Below, one piece after another: positions 34,327 to 43,965 of a stretch of DNA of 54,907 nt; positions within the stretch are counted from its first letter, which is position 1, and every line of letters begins with the position of its first letter. The stretch lies in the NCBI GenBank assembly GCA_021817945.1, contig JAKAFL010000022.1, positions 1 to 54,907 on the forward strand, in the 5' to 3' direction. The notes below the pieces were generated by a model, which saw only the letters and a list, made by a program, of their open reading frames with translations, did no database searches and was not told the DNA's origin. Source of the DNA: a bacterium. GTDB lineage: Bacteria; Verrucomicrobiota; Verrucomicrobiia; Limisphaerales; UBA11358. The translations under genes were made by a program, and so were the position numbers.

Positions 34327-35469
34327 ATGATGAATTTTTTGCGATTGGCGTTGCTTTTAGTCTTTGGAGCATGGGTTTGTTATGCTCAGGGAACCCCTTC
34401 TGAAGGTTCCGGGTTTGATTATTTCACCAATCTCCCGCCTTCAGATTGTCCCAAGGTGGTGGGGGATCGCCTTATCCGACTCTTTCTGGATCATCCATTT
34501 GAATTTGAGACCCATCCCAAACGAGAGGTTTTGATTTATCCCGAATACCTGACCGAATATGGCGCCTTGAAGGTGGCCAAGGAGACGGGGGATTCCCCCC
34601 TGCAAAATGCACTGATCAATAAATTTAACCGCTTTTGGGTTTCGCCAGATACCAACCGTGTTTCCATGAAGGATCATGTGGATTACCGAGCGTTTGGGGT
34701 GGTGCCACTGGAGATATATCTTGAGACATGGAAACCCTCCTGTCTTCAACTTGGGTTGCGATTTGCCGACTCACAATGGGCCTCAACCTCGCCTGATGGC
34801 ATTACTGCAGAGGCCCGCTATTGGATAGATGACACCTACATGATCACTGCGCTTCAGGTTCAGGCCTACCGTGCAACGCATCAGGGACAGTATCTCGACA
34901 GGGCAAGCCGGACACTGTCCCTTTACATAGAACGATTGCAGCAATCCGACGGATTGTTCTGGCACGGGACGAATGCGCCTTTTGAATGGGGCCGAGGCAA
35001 CGGTTGGGTGGCAGCCGCCATGACAGAGCTTTTGCTGGCCATGCCGCAGAACCATGAGGGCCAAGAAAAGATCATGAACGCGTACCAACGCATGATGGCG
35101 GCTTTGGTGGCACGCCAGCGCCCGGATGGCTTGTGGGGTCAATTACTCGACCAACCTTCTTCATGGCCGGAGACATCAGGGAGCGCCATGTTTGACTATG
35201 CCTTGGTCACGGGAGTAAGGGCTGGCTGGTTGAATTGCTCCACTTACGGCCCTCCGGCACGAAAGGGCTGGCTGGCCTTGGTAAAGGAACTGGATCGTGA
35301 TGGGAACTTGAAAGACGTTTGCACCGGTACCGACAAGGGATCCACGCGCGACTATTACCTGCAACGCCCCAGGGAAACCGGCAATCTGCATGGCCAGGCT
35401 CCCATGTTATGGACGGCCGCAGCGCTTCTCCGCCCGGATGCAGGGATTCAATCGGCGGATAGCCGGTAA
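34327..35469 (+). CDS. Secreted GH105 unsaturated rhamnogalacturonyl hydrolase
   Basis: A 380-aa (alpha/alpha)6-barrel enzyme that removes unsaturated galacturonyl residues from oligosaccharides produced by rhamnogalacturonan lyases. The signature RYWIDDTYM (D168/D169), FEWGRGNGW, RQRPDGLWGQLLD and ETSGSAMFDYAL match the YteR/GH105 family. A signal peptide (MMNFLRLALLLVFGAWVCYA) indicates export, whereas YteR of Bacillus is cytoplasmic. The start at 34327 has GAGG 6 nt upstream; ATG 34315 and TTG 34255 are alternatives. Its 3' end overlaps the convergent CE12-GH27 gene by 22 nt. It is the first gene of the RG-I locus. Confidence 0.88.
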   Translation: MMNFLRLALLLVFGAWVCYAQGTPSEGSGFDYFTNLPPSDCPKVVGDRLIRLFLDHPFEFETHPKREVLIYPEYLTEYGALKVAKETGDSPLQNALINKFNRFWVSPDTNRVSMKDHVDYRAFGVVPLEIYLETWKPSCLQLGLRFADSQWASTSPDGITAEARYWIDDTYMITALQVQAYRATHQGQYLDRASRTLSLYIERLQQSDGLFWHGTNAPFEWGRGNGWVAAAMTELLLAMPQNHEGQEKIMNAYQRMMAALVARQRPDGLWGQLLDQPSSWPETSGSAMFDYALVTGVRAGWLNCSTYGPPARKGWLALVKELDRDGNLKDVCTGTDKGSTRDYYLQRPRETGNLHGQAPMLWTAAALLRPDAGIQSADSR

Positions 35470-37550
35470 AGGCCGGAGCCGTGGGGGGGAAGCGACTCTT
35501 TCAATGAGTCGGCGATGGTTCCCATGTTTTGGTGTGTCCACAGATTCCGCGCATGCACCGGACCTTTCACTCCGGCTTCATCAAGGGTCACCGTGACAGT
35601 GGCTGGTTCATCCGTGGTATTGAACAACCCCACATACCTGCCCAATCCCGCAGGCATTTTGGACACCCATGAGATCAAGCCTTCGTGATTAAAGATTTGA
35701 TGCGCATCCCGCGCGGTTTGGTCCACCGCCAGGACTTCGTCATTGGTGAGCAGGGAGCGGGTGAAGTCGTCAAGTTTGACCAAGTCTCCACCCATGATCA
35801 GGGGGGAGCGGGCGATGCACCAGAGCGAAATGAGGGTTTGCTGCTCCACATGGGTAAGATGGGTGGAGCGCTTGCCCAGGTCCAAGACCCCAAGGGGGAG
35901 CATGTCTGCATCGGCAAAATGTCCAGGACCGGAAAACGCCGCCCATGCCGCCAAGGGCGCAAACTGTTCCTTGAGCCCATGCATGGACTCGTGGGGAGAA
36001 CTCCATTTATCCCAGAAATCATCGCTGATACGCCATTGGTTGGCCAAGCCACTAATGGCGTACCCATCCGCAATGGGCGTGGGGCCCGGGGAAGTGCTCA
36101 GGACAATCTGGCGTCCGCTCCGATCAATGGCCTTGCGGATGGCCTCCAGTTCGGCGGCGTGGTAAGGTCGGCTCAGGTCATCCACCTTGATAAAATCCAC
36201 GTCCCATGAAGCCAGGAGGGCCACAACGGAATCGTAATAGGCCTGAGCCCCGGGCTTGCGCATGTCCACTCCATATTCATCATGGTTCCAGGCACAAACA
36301 TCCTGCTTGTCTGCAATATCAGCGGCATGCGCGGAGGAATTGAGAATGGGGCAGTTTTCGGCGACCGCCTGCCGCGGGATGCCGCGCATGAGGTGCAGGC
36401 CAAATTTTAAGCCCATGGAATGCAGTTTATCGGCCAGAGGCTTGAATCCCTGGCCGTTCACGGAACTGGGAAAGCGGTTGGGGGCGGGAAGGAGACGTCC
36501 GTTGGCATCCATGGAAAGCCGGGCATTGGGACGATAATCATAACCGGTGGCCTGCGGTTCATACCATTGGATATCCACCACGAGATATTGCCATCCATGG
36601 GGTTTGAGCAGGTTTGCCAGGACCCCCGCCTCCTCATTGACTTGGGCTTCATTGATGGTTGTGGCGAAACTGTCCCAACTATTCCATCCCATGACGGGGG
36701 AACTGGCCCAGCGCCAGAAAGGCGGTTCATAATTGACCTCGGGCAAGGGCGGCATGGAAACATCCGAGGGCGGCAAAAGATATGCGGCCAAGGCGCAGCC
36801 GGGCAGGCTCCGAAGACCTTCCACCACGCAAGCCGCATTGAGGCGGGCGCCTTCCACGGAAGTGTGCGTATGCTCGTGTATGAACACATCTGCCCGCAGG
36901 TGATCCGCGCCCAATTCCTCATAATGCCGGGCGGCAATGTCATTCAGGTCCACCACTTGGATGTTTTCCTCTCGCGCAATTTCCTTGGCCCAGCCGGCAT
37001 AACTGCCATTGGACCGGGGTATGCGCCCGTCCACCCAATCGTTGCGGGGGATCAAAGTCACCATGATTGGGGTTGCTCCACGCTGCTTGGTGTCCACCAC
37101 ATATTTGCGCATGTACCAGCCATAGGTATGCACCGTCTCCAATTGTCCGGTGGAATTGGTCACGACCACGGATTCATTGCCAGTCCCATGAAGGGTGTTC
37201 CTGTCCCGGCCGTCGGTAAAACTGCCGCCGTCATTATGCCCCAGTTGCATGAGCACAAAATCCCCGGCCTTCAATTTCTCCAGAACGCGGTCCCACCGGC
37301 CTTCACGCAAAAAAGAACGGCTGCTGCGCCCCCCTATCGCATCGTTTTCCACGCGGATACGGTTGGTATCGAAGAAATAAGCAATTGGCGTGCCCCAACC
37401 TTGCAGGCCATTGCCGTGATTATTCACGGTGGAATCGCCAATGATAAAAAGAGTCGGAAGGTTGCCATCCGCGCCCGGGCAGGAGAGGCCGAAACCAAGA
37501 CCTGAAAAGAGGCAAAGAATCAAAAAGAGCCGACACAGTTTGGAATTCAT
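35448..37550 (-). CDS. Fusion of CE12-type SGNH esterase and GH27 alpha-galactosidase
   Basis: A 700-aa secreted two-enzyme protein. The signal peptide (SKLCRLFLILCLFSGLGFGLSC) is followed by an SGNH domain (about 32-250) with S40 (IIGDSTV), GHND (103-106) and a final EHTH (226-229) where the family has DxxH; the Asp is a Glu here. A short linker leads to a GH27 barrel (about 275-620) opening MGWNSWDSF, with nucleophile D457 (FIKVDDL) and acid/base D511 (RISDDFWD), then a C-terminal beta domain. The likely substrates are acetyl esters and alpha-galactosyl decorations on rhamnogalacturonan or associated arabinogalactan. A longer frame to 37673 exists, but ATG 37550 gives the signal peptide. 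Confidence 0.85.
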   Translation of the reverse strand: MNSKLCRLFLILCLFSGLGFGLSCPGADGNLPTLFIIGDSTVNNHGNGLQGWGTPIAYFFDTNRIRVENDAIGGRSSRSFLREGRWDRVLEKLKAGDFVLMQLGHNDGGSFTDGRDRNTLHGTGNESVVVTNSTGQLETVHTYGWYMRKYVVDTKQRGATPIMVTLIPRNDWVDGRIPRSNGSYAGWAKEIAREENIQVVDLNDIAARHYEELGADHLRADVFIHEHTHTSVEGARLNAACVVEGLRSLPGCALAAYLLPPSDVSMPPLPEVNYEPPFWRWASSPVMGWNSWDSFATTINEAQVNEEAGVLANLLKPHGWQYLVVDIQWYEPQATGYDYRPNARLSMDANGRLLPAPNRFPSSVNGQGFKPLADKLHSMGLKFGLHLMRGIPRQAVAENCPILNSSAHAADIADKQDVCAWNHDEYGVDMRKPGAQAYYDSVVALLASWDVDFIKVDDLSRPYHAAELEAIRKAIDRSGRQIVLSTSPGPTPIADGYAISGLANQWRISDDFWDKWSSPHESMHGLKEQFAPLAAWAAFSGPGHFADADMLPLGVLDLGKRSTHLTHVEQQTLISLWCIARSPLIMGGDLVKLDDFTRSLLTNDEVLAVDQTARDAHQIFNHEGLISWVSKMPAGLGRYVGLFNTTDEPATVTVTLDEAGVKGPVHARNLWTHQNMGTIADSLKESLPPHGSGLYRLSAD

Positions 37551-37741
37551 TGTGATAGAGTATGGTTTTCTCATTGTTGACCAAGCAAACCGGGGCCACA
37601 AGAAATTCCCCTTCCCCAGTTCTGGCGATGCGGCGGCATCCCCCGACTCGATCAAACGGGGCGGCTTTGGCACTCACCACAATTGGTGATAGGCCCACAT
37701 GGGATCATTCTGTTAGGCTAAGACTTGAAACCTAAAAGCAC

Positions 37742-40700
37742 ATGCCACGCCTTTCCGCTTTGTCACGCTTTCCATACTTCAAAACCATCCCTGCCTGGTT
37801 GCTTGCCATGGTTTTTGGCTGGGAGATTCTTGGGCGGCCCTATCCTGTGCGAGCAAACCTGCCCGGTGGCGGCAGTGGCACAGGTCCGGCGGTGGTGGCC
37901 ACGGATTACGGTTCCACCCTGGCGATTTCCAACGGGCTGGTTTCAATCGTGGTGACCAAGGCAGATGCCTCCATTCATGAAATTTATTATCAATTCAACA
38001 ACAGTGGAACCCTCACCACGCGCCAGTTGCTACAGGGAGGGTACAACGGCGGCCAGCTTTACTGGCTGGAGAACCCGGACTCTTTTGTGGCGGGGCCATT
38101 CACGGCATCCCTGGTTCAAAGCAATGCCAATGAAGTTGAGTTGGATTTGAGCTGTTCCACCCCCACCAACGGCACCATGGACATTCATTACACCATGCTG
38201 CGTGGATCACCGGGGTTTTATGCTGCCATCATCCTGAGCCATCGCACCCAGGATGGGGTCATGAATATCACCTTGCGTCCCAATATTTATGCCGGCGGTA
38301 TCTTCAACTGGATGTCCGTGGATGCTGCCCGGAACCGTTTGATGGAAGTTTCCGGGGGCGCCTCGGTGCCGGTACAAGGCGCGCCCAAGGAGGTTTACCT
38401 TTGGACCAACGGCATTTATTCCGGGAGATATGAGGACAAATACAAATACACGGCAGACCTGGGTGTGAACCGGGTGTGGGGCTGGAGCAGCGTGGGTGCC
38501 GGAGGCGCCAATGTGGGGCTTTGGAATATAACCGCCAGCGCGGAGTGTTACCCGGGAGGCCCCATGGAACGATCCCTAATGGAACACATCGGCACAACCA
38601 TTCTCAATGTTTTTACCGGAGGATATTATGGCCTGGGCACTGATGACACGTTCACGAATGGAGAAACCTGGTCCAAGGTTTACGGCCCCTACTTTTATTA
38701 CTGCAACAACATCACCAACGCCATCACTGAAACCAACCAGGCTGCCCAAGCGCTTTATGACGATGCGCTGTCCCAGGGCGCAGCCGAGCAGTCTGCATGG
38801 CCCTATGCGTGGTTTACAAACGCCAGCTATGCGCCCCTGCAAGGACGGGGCACTATCACGGGCCAGATGGCCATTCAGGATCCGGGCAATCCCAACGCTT
38901 CCGCCGCAGGCCTCTGGGTGGGGTTGGTCTGCCAGCCTTCCAATAACATCAGCCACGATTTTCAAGAATGGGCTAAACCCTATCAGTATTGGGCCAGGAC
39001 GGATTCCACTGGACGTTTCATGATTTCCAACGTGATCGCAGGCGCTGGCTACACGCTTTATGCATTCGGGCCCGGAGCCGCAGGCACATTCATGTCACAA
39101 ATGCAGGCGGGCGGGCAGCCTCCCATCCTCACGGATCTGCCGTCGGCCCCCTTTTCCGTCACTGTCATACCAGGTGCCACAAACTTTTTGAGCACCATTG
39201 TCTGGCGGCCTTCACGGGTGGGTGCCACTGTTTTTGAAATTGGATATCCGGATCGTTCCGCTGACAAATTTCGGCATGGGGACGATTATTGGGTGGGCGA
39301 TATTGGACCGGACCCAAGCCATCCCAGCCCGGTTTGGAGCAAATGGCTGGAGTATGCCTTTGATTTTCCTGGAGGGGTGAATTATGTGGCGGGTCAAAGC
39401 CGTTGGAGCACAGATTGGAATTTCATTCAGCCTGTGGTGCCGGACAGCGCCGGAGTGTATCAACCCTCCACATCCACCATTTCCTTTCAACTGGCTGAGG
39501 CACCCACGAATGGGGCGCTGGCCTCCCTTTATTTGGGGTTGTGTTCGGACTTCTATTCGGCGGTCATTGTATCGGTCAATGGCGTGAATGCCGCGAGCCT
39601 CTCCGGCTTGTCTGCCAGCCCCGAGACCAGCGTGCCTTCCTCCGGCTATTATGCGCAATACGCCGATAGCGACACCAACATCCGCGAGGGCAACAATGGC
39701 GCATTCACCGACGAGCGCCTCACTTTTTCCGCCGCAGCCCTCCACGCAGGCCTCAACACCGTGTCCATTTCCTTTCGTGAAATTTCCCCCGATTATTTTG
39801 CCGATCATTTAATGTACGACTATGTGCGATTGGAATTGCAGGGTTATGTGCCTTCGGCGCCATCCCGGGTGGAGGCTTACCCGGGTTACCAATCCTGCCT
39901 GGTCACTTGGCCGGTATCGCCTGGAGCCACCAGCTACAACCTGCTCCGGTCCACTTACCCCACGAGCGGGTTCACGCCGCTTACCAATGGAATCCCGGGA
40001 CCCGTTTCTGGAAGCGGACCGGACCAGGTGATTTTTCAGGATTCCACCGCAGCCAACGGATCAACCTACTATTACGAGGTGGAATCAGTGAATTCCACGG
40101 GCGCGAGCGGCGTTTCGACCGCCAGTTCGTCCGTCTCGCCTTCATCCACAGTGCCAGCGAACGCCCCTTCGGCTCCTTCGGGCTTGGTGGTGGCAGGCGC
40201 GGGCCACCAACTCATAACCGTAGCCTGGCAACCATCAACCGGCGCTGATTTTTACTCGGTCTGGCGATCCACCCTGATGGACAACGGCGGAGGGGGTTCC
40301 AACGTTTTGAGCACGGTGATGTTAACGGATTCTGCCACCAACACCCAATACACGGACACATCGCCCACGGATGGAAGTTTGTATGAATACTGGGTCACAG
40401 CAACGGGCCCGGGTGGCACGAGCGGCAATTCTTCAATAATTCCTGGGAATGCCCTTCCATCCATCCCGTTGCTACCGCCGCTCAGCCTCACAGCCTCGTT
40501 TTCCTCCAGCAATGTGCTATTGAACTGGGAACCTGCGCCGGGTGCGGTGGGTTATGTCATTAGCCGTGCAACCAGTCCGTCAGGACCATTCACCCTCCTT
40601 CAAAGCGTCAGCGAAACACAGTACACGGATGTAAACTTGAATAATACTGGCACCTATTATTACCAGGTCACAGCAGTGAATGCCGCAGGCGTTTCACCCG

Positions 40701-43700
40701 TTGGAACCAACTTGGTGAACGGCCTTCAACCCGCGCCGACCAGCCTTCTGGCCACGGCAAGCTCCAACACGGTGGTTCTGGCCTGGCCAGCCTCGCCTGG
40801 TGCTCAAACCTATTCACTCCTGCGCGGCACCAGCCCTGGAGCTGAAAACCTGACAGTACTGTCCGGCTACAGCGCGCTGAGTTTTACCAATGCAGATTTG
40901 GCCGGGCCTCAAACTTATTATTACGTGGTCACGGCTTCTGGAGCAGGCGGCGTGAGCGGGCATTCACCTGAAGCCAGCGCTGAAGTGGCCGCCTCGGCCA
41001 ACGGAACCTGGGCGCTGGATGAGGATGGATACTGGGATGATGAAAGCAACTGGGTTAATGGGACGGTGGCTGAAGGGATGACCAGCATCGCCGATTTCAG
41101 CTCGCTGGCTCTGGCAGGAAATCGCACAGTAACCCTGGATTCCAGTCACACTATTGGGGAACTGGTGTGGGCCGATTTGAACGCCGCCCATGATTGGACT
41201 TTGTCAGGCACCAATATTTTGACCCTGGGTGGCGCTGCGGAAGTGGAGGTTTTAAATGGCAAAACCATTTTCCAGGTTCAGGTGGCTGGCACCAATGGCC
41301 TTTTGAAATCAGGCTCTGGCACTTTGGTTTTGGGCGGGACAGCAGAATCGTTCACCAATGGCCTGACGGTGGATGCAGGCGAGCTGGTTGTGGACACATC
41401 TGCGGCAGGTTCACCGTCCACCAACCTGATAGCCGCAGCGAATGGTTTGACCTTGGAAGGAGGCATTTTGAATTTGACCGGGGGAAACATCAGCGCTGCC
41501 AGCCAAACGTTTGCTTCGACCGTGGTGAATGCCGGAGGGTCGGCAATCAGTGGATCTTCCGGGACAGGAACTCCTCTTCCAGTCATGAATTTGAATACCT
41601 TGAGTGAAAGCACCGGCGGGACCCTCATCCTGAACGGCCCAGCAACGGTTAACGGAATGGCCAACGTGCCAGCGACAGCAAGCATTACCACCCTTTCAGC
41701 GGGCACCGGGGCGCTGGGCGCCATGGGGTCATTTGGATCCGGATCGCCCGGGCAGGGGACTTCCGGCGCTTACGCCACGGTGGGGCTCAATGATTTTGCA
41801 GCCACGATTCCTGCCGCCGGCGGAGCAGGAACCTTTGACATTATCGGGGGCAGTCAAGTGAACGGATTTTTTCAATCCAATGGAATCAACGACACCACGG
41901 CGGCATTTGATGTGCCGGCCAGCGGCGGTGTTTTGACCCTGGGCAATGCGCCTGGATCTCCCATGGTGCGCTTCAACCTGCCCTACTCCAAGGCCATCAC
42001 TTTTACCGCTTCCACAGCCAATGGAATTCAGGGAATTCTGGTGACACCTGGATGCGGAACCAACAATGAAATTCTGGCCGGCACAGGTTCCAACGGCTTG
42101 GAATTCATTCGCAGCACCACCATTGCAAATGACTACGGCGTGATTTGGCAAAACAACCCCTCCGGATTTTTGGAAATCAACTGCGTTTTGCAGCCTGGAC
42201 GATACTTGCTTGGGGGCGAAGGGAACAGTTGCGGGTTGGTGCAGGCTGGATCGGGAACGGTGGAATACAACGATGCAAACTTGTACGACCTTCCAAGTTA
42301 CCTCAATGGGGGTTTCGCCTTGGTGACCAATGACAGCGCCTTTGGGCAGGCCTCGCTGGCTCAACCTCTTTTTCTCGGCGGGGGTTCAGTGGTGGCCAAT
42401 TCCACGATGAACCTGGATTCAGGTAGCGGCGGGGCGCGACCGGTGCATATCGGTCCCGGCGGCGGCGGATTGGCAGCCACATCAGGTCAGTCCTTGACCG
42501 TGGATGGGGTGGTGGATGGTTCCGGATCGCTGGTCATAGGCATCCCGCCCCTGGCGGCGAATTCCCTAACTCCTGGCTTGGTGCCCGGCACTGGTTCAGG
42601 AACCGCCAATACCACGCCCATGATGGCCAATGGCCAGGTTGTCCTGGCGGCATCCAACAGTTTTACCGGACCAATGGATGTGGTTTCAGGAAGCCTGATT
42701 GCCAACTTGGGGATGACCGCGAGCAACCCGGCGGCAGGCGCTTTGGGAAACCCAGATGTCTCCCGGTATATCACAGTGGAAAACGGCGCCCAACTGATAT
42801 TTGCCCAGGGCAATGTGTTGGGCGGCCCCACGAATTTGCCGGAGGCGATCCTCGTGATCAATCAAGGCGGGATGCTGACCAATGGATCCGGAAGCATGAA
42901 CACTTTGGGACCTCTTTTATTGCGGGGCGGCGTGGTAACTGGAACAGGCGGTGGCAGCCAGGCTTTTCAAATGTTCAACCTTCGCGGGCCCATCTTGGTG
43001 CAGGGGGCATCCACCTCCTTTTTGGAAAGCCCGACTAGTCCCAATGCCGGGTTTCATCTGGCTTCACCTTCCATTTTTAACGTGGCCGACGGCACCGGCA
43101 GCACCGCCCCAGATTTGGTTTGTTCAGGCAACCTGGTGGATCAGGATGGCATTGGCACCAGCCAAGGTCATCAAGGCGCTCCGGCGGAATTGATCAAAAC
43201 CGGGCCTGGATCCATGTGGCTATCCGGCTCCAATTCTTTCACCGGCGGCACTCTGGTGGCAGAAGGATCCCTGGTTATTCGTGGGGACGACTCGGCTGCA
43301 AACGGCCCGGTGACGGTCGCCAATGGAGCAATTTTGAGCGGGGATGGCAAGGTGGGAGGGGCTGTGACTTTGGAAGCGGGAGGAACCCTGATGCCGGGGC
43401 CTGGATTCTCTCCTTTGCAATTCACCGGTTCATTGAATTTGAATGCGGGATCCACGCTGTTGGAATATTTAAGTGCTGGACTGCACACTAATACAACCGT
43501 GCAGGTCTCCGGTAATTTGAGCGGCACAGGAAGCTTGGTGGTTTCCAACTTGGACGCAGGGTCGCCATCAGCCGGAATGGTCTTTCAAATATTCAGGTCA
43601 GGAAGCCTCTCCGGCCAATTTTCCAGCGTGACGCTTCCCAAACTTCCTTCCGGCTTGTACTGGGACACCAACCAGTTGACAACCCTGGGATTGATCCGTG

Positions 43701-43945
43701 TTTCGTCCATGCCCACCCCCCGCTGGGCTGACATTCAACAACTCGATCATTCGATCATTTTTTATGCCACCAACGGACTACCGGGATCGTCTTTTGTGGT
43801 GATGACATCCACGAACATCCAGCTTCCACTCACCGACTGGGTGCCTTTGGAGACCAATTCATTTGATGCCTCGGGTCGCTTTATCATTACCAATACTACG
43901 TCCCCGCAAATAACCCGCGAATTTTACCGAATCGTCCTTCCTTGA
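37742..43945 (+). CDS. Giant PL4 rhamnogalacturonan lyase with Fn3 and autotransporter-type beta repeats
   Basis: A 2067-aa exported protein. After a long signal peptide (to about residue 39) the PL4 lyase module spans about 50-695. K233 (DKYKYTAD) and H282 (SLMEH, after YPGGP) match the catalytic Lys/His of fungal rhamnogalacturonan lyase, followed by the Fn3-like and CBM-like lyase domains. Four fibronectin-III domains start near 701, 810, 910 and 998. From about 1087 come autotransporter-associated strand repeats (GTWALDEDGYWDDESNW, LLKSGSGTLVLGG, LIKTGPGSMWLSGSNSFTGGT). The last ~75 residues form a module ending EFYRIVLP. There is no autotransporter beta-barrel. It should cut the RG-I backbone by beta-elimination outside the cell while held on the surface or on polysaccharide. 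Confidence 0.85.
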   Translation: MPRLSALSRFPYFKTIPAWLLAMVFGWEILGRPYPVRANLPGGGSGTGPAVVATDYGSTLAISNGLVSIVVTKADASIHEIYYQFNNSGTLTTRQLLQGGYNGGQLYWLENPDSFVAGPFTASLVQSNANEVELDLSCSTPTNGTMDIHYTMLRGSPGFYAAIILSHRTQDGVMNITLRPNIYAGGIFNWMSVDAARNRLMEVSGGASVPVQGAPKEVYLWTNGIYSGRYEDKYKYTADLGVNRVWGWSSVGAGGANVGLWNITASAECYPGGPMERSLMEHIGTTILNVFTGGYYGLGTDDTFTNGETWSKVYGPYFYYCNNITNAITETNQAAQALYDDALSQGAAEQSAWPYAWFTNASYAPLQGRGTITGQMAIQDPGNPNASAAGLWVGLVCQPSNNISHDFQEWAKPYQYWARTDSTGRFMISNVIAGAGYTLYAFGPGAAGTFMSQMQAGGQPPILTDLPSAPFSVTVIPGATNFLSTIVWRPSRVGATVFEIGYPDRSADKFRHGDDYWVGDIGPDPSHPSPVWSKWLEYAFDFPGGVNYVAGQSRWSTDWNFIQPVVPDSAGVYQPSTSTISFQLAEAPTNGALASLYLGLCSDFYSAVIVSVNGVNAASLSGLSASPETSVPSSGYYAQYADSDTNIREGNNGAFTDERLTFSAAALHAGLNTVSISFREISPDYFADHLMYDYVRLELQGYVPSAPSRVEAYPGYQSCLVTWPVSPGATSYNLLRSTYPTSGFTPLTNGIPGPVSGSGPDQVIFQDSTAANGSTYYYEVESVNSTGASGVSTASSSVSPSSTVPANAPSAPSGLVVAGAGHQLITVAWQPSTGADFYSVWRSTLMDNGGGGSNVLSTVMLTDSATNTQYTDTSPTDGSLYEYWVTATGPGGTSGNSSIIPGNALPSIPLLPPLSLTASFSSSNVLLNWEPAPGAVGYVISRATSPSGPFTLLQSVSETQYTDVNLNNTGTYYYQVTAVNAAGVSPVGTNLVNGLQPAPTSLLATASSNTVVLAWPASPGAQTYSLLRGTSPGAENLTVLSGYSALSFTNADLAGPQTYYYVVTASGAGGVSGHSPEASAEVAASANGTWALDEDGYWDDESNWVNGTVAEGMTSIADFSSLALAGNRTVTLDSSHTIGELVWADLNAAHDWTLSGTNILTLGGAAEVEVLNGKTIFQVQVAGTNGLLKSGSGTLVLGGTAESFTNGLTVDAGELVVDTSAAGSPSTNLIAAANGLTLEGGILNLTGGNISAASQTFASTVVNAGGSAISGSSGTGTPLPVMNLNTLSESTGGTLILNGPATVNGMANVPATASITTLSAGTGALGAMGSFGSGSPGQGTSGAYATVGLNDFAATIPAAGGAGTFDIIGGSQVNGFFQSNGINDTTAAFDVPASGGVLTLGNAPGSPMVRFNLPYSKAITFTASTANGIQGILVTPGCGTNNEILAGTGSNGLEFIRSTTIANDYGVIWQNNPSGFLEINCVLQPGRYLLGGEGNSCGLVQAGSGTVEYNDANLYDLPSYLNGGFALVTNDSAFGQASLAQPLFLGGGSVVANSTMNLDSGSGGARPVHIGPGGGGLAATSGQSLTVDGVVDGSGSLVIGIPPLAANSLTPGLVPGTGSGTANTTPMMANGQVVLAASNSFTGPMDVVSGSLIANLGMTASNPAAGALGNPDVSRYITVENGAQLIFAQGNVLGGPTNLPEAILVINQGGMLTNGSGSMNTLGPLLLRGGVVTGTGGGSQAFQMFNLRGPILVQGASTSFLESPTSPNAGFHLASPSIFNVADGTGSTAPDLVCSGNLVDQDGIGTSQGHQGAPAELIKTGPGSMWLSGSNSFTGGTLVAEGSLVIRGDDSAANGPVTVANGAILSGDGKVGGAVTLEAGGTLMPGPGFSPLQFTGSLNLNAGSTLLEYLSAGLHTNTTVQVSGNLSGTGSLVVSNLDAGSPSAGMVFQIFRSGSLSGQFSSVTLPKLPSGLYWDTNQLTTLGLIRVSSMPTPRWADIQQLDHSIIFYATNGLPGSSFVVMTSTNIQLPLTDWVPLETNSFDASGRFIITNTTSPQITREFYRIVLP

Positions 43946-43965
43946 AATCTCTCTTGAAACGAATT

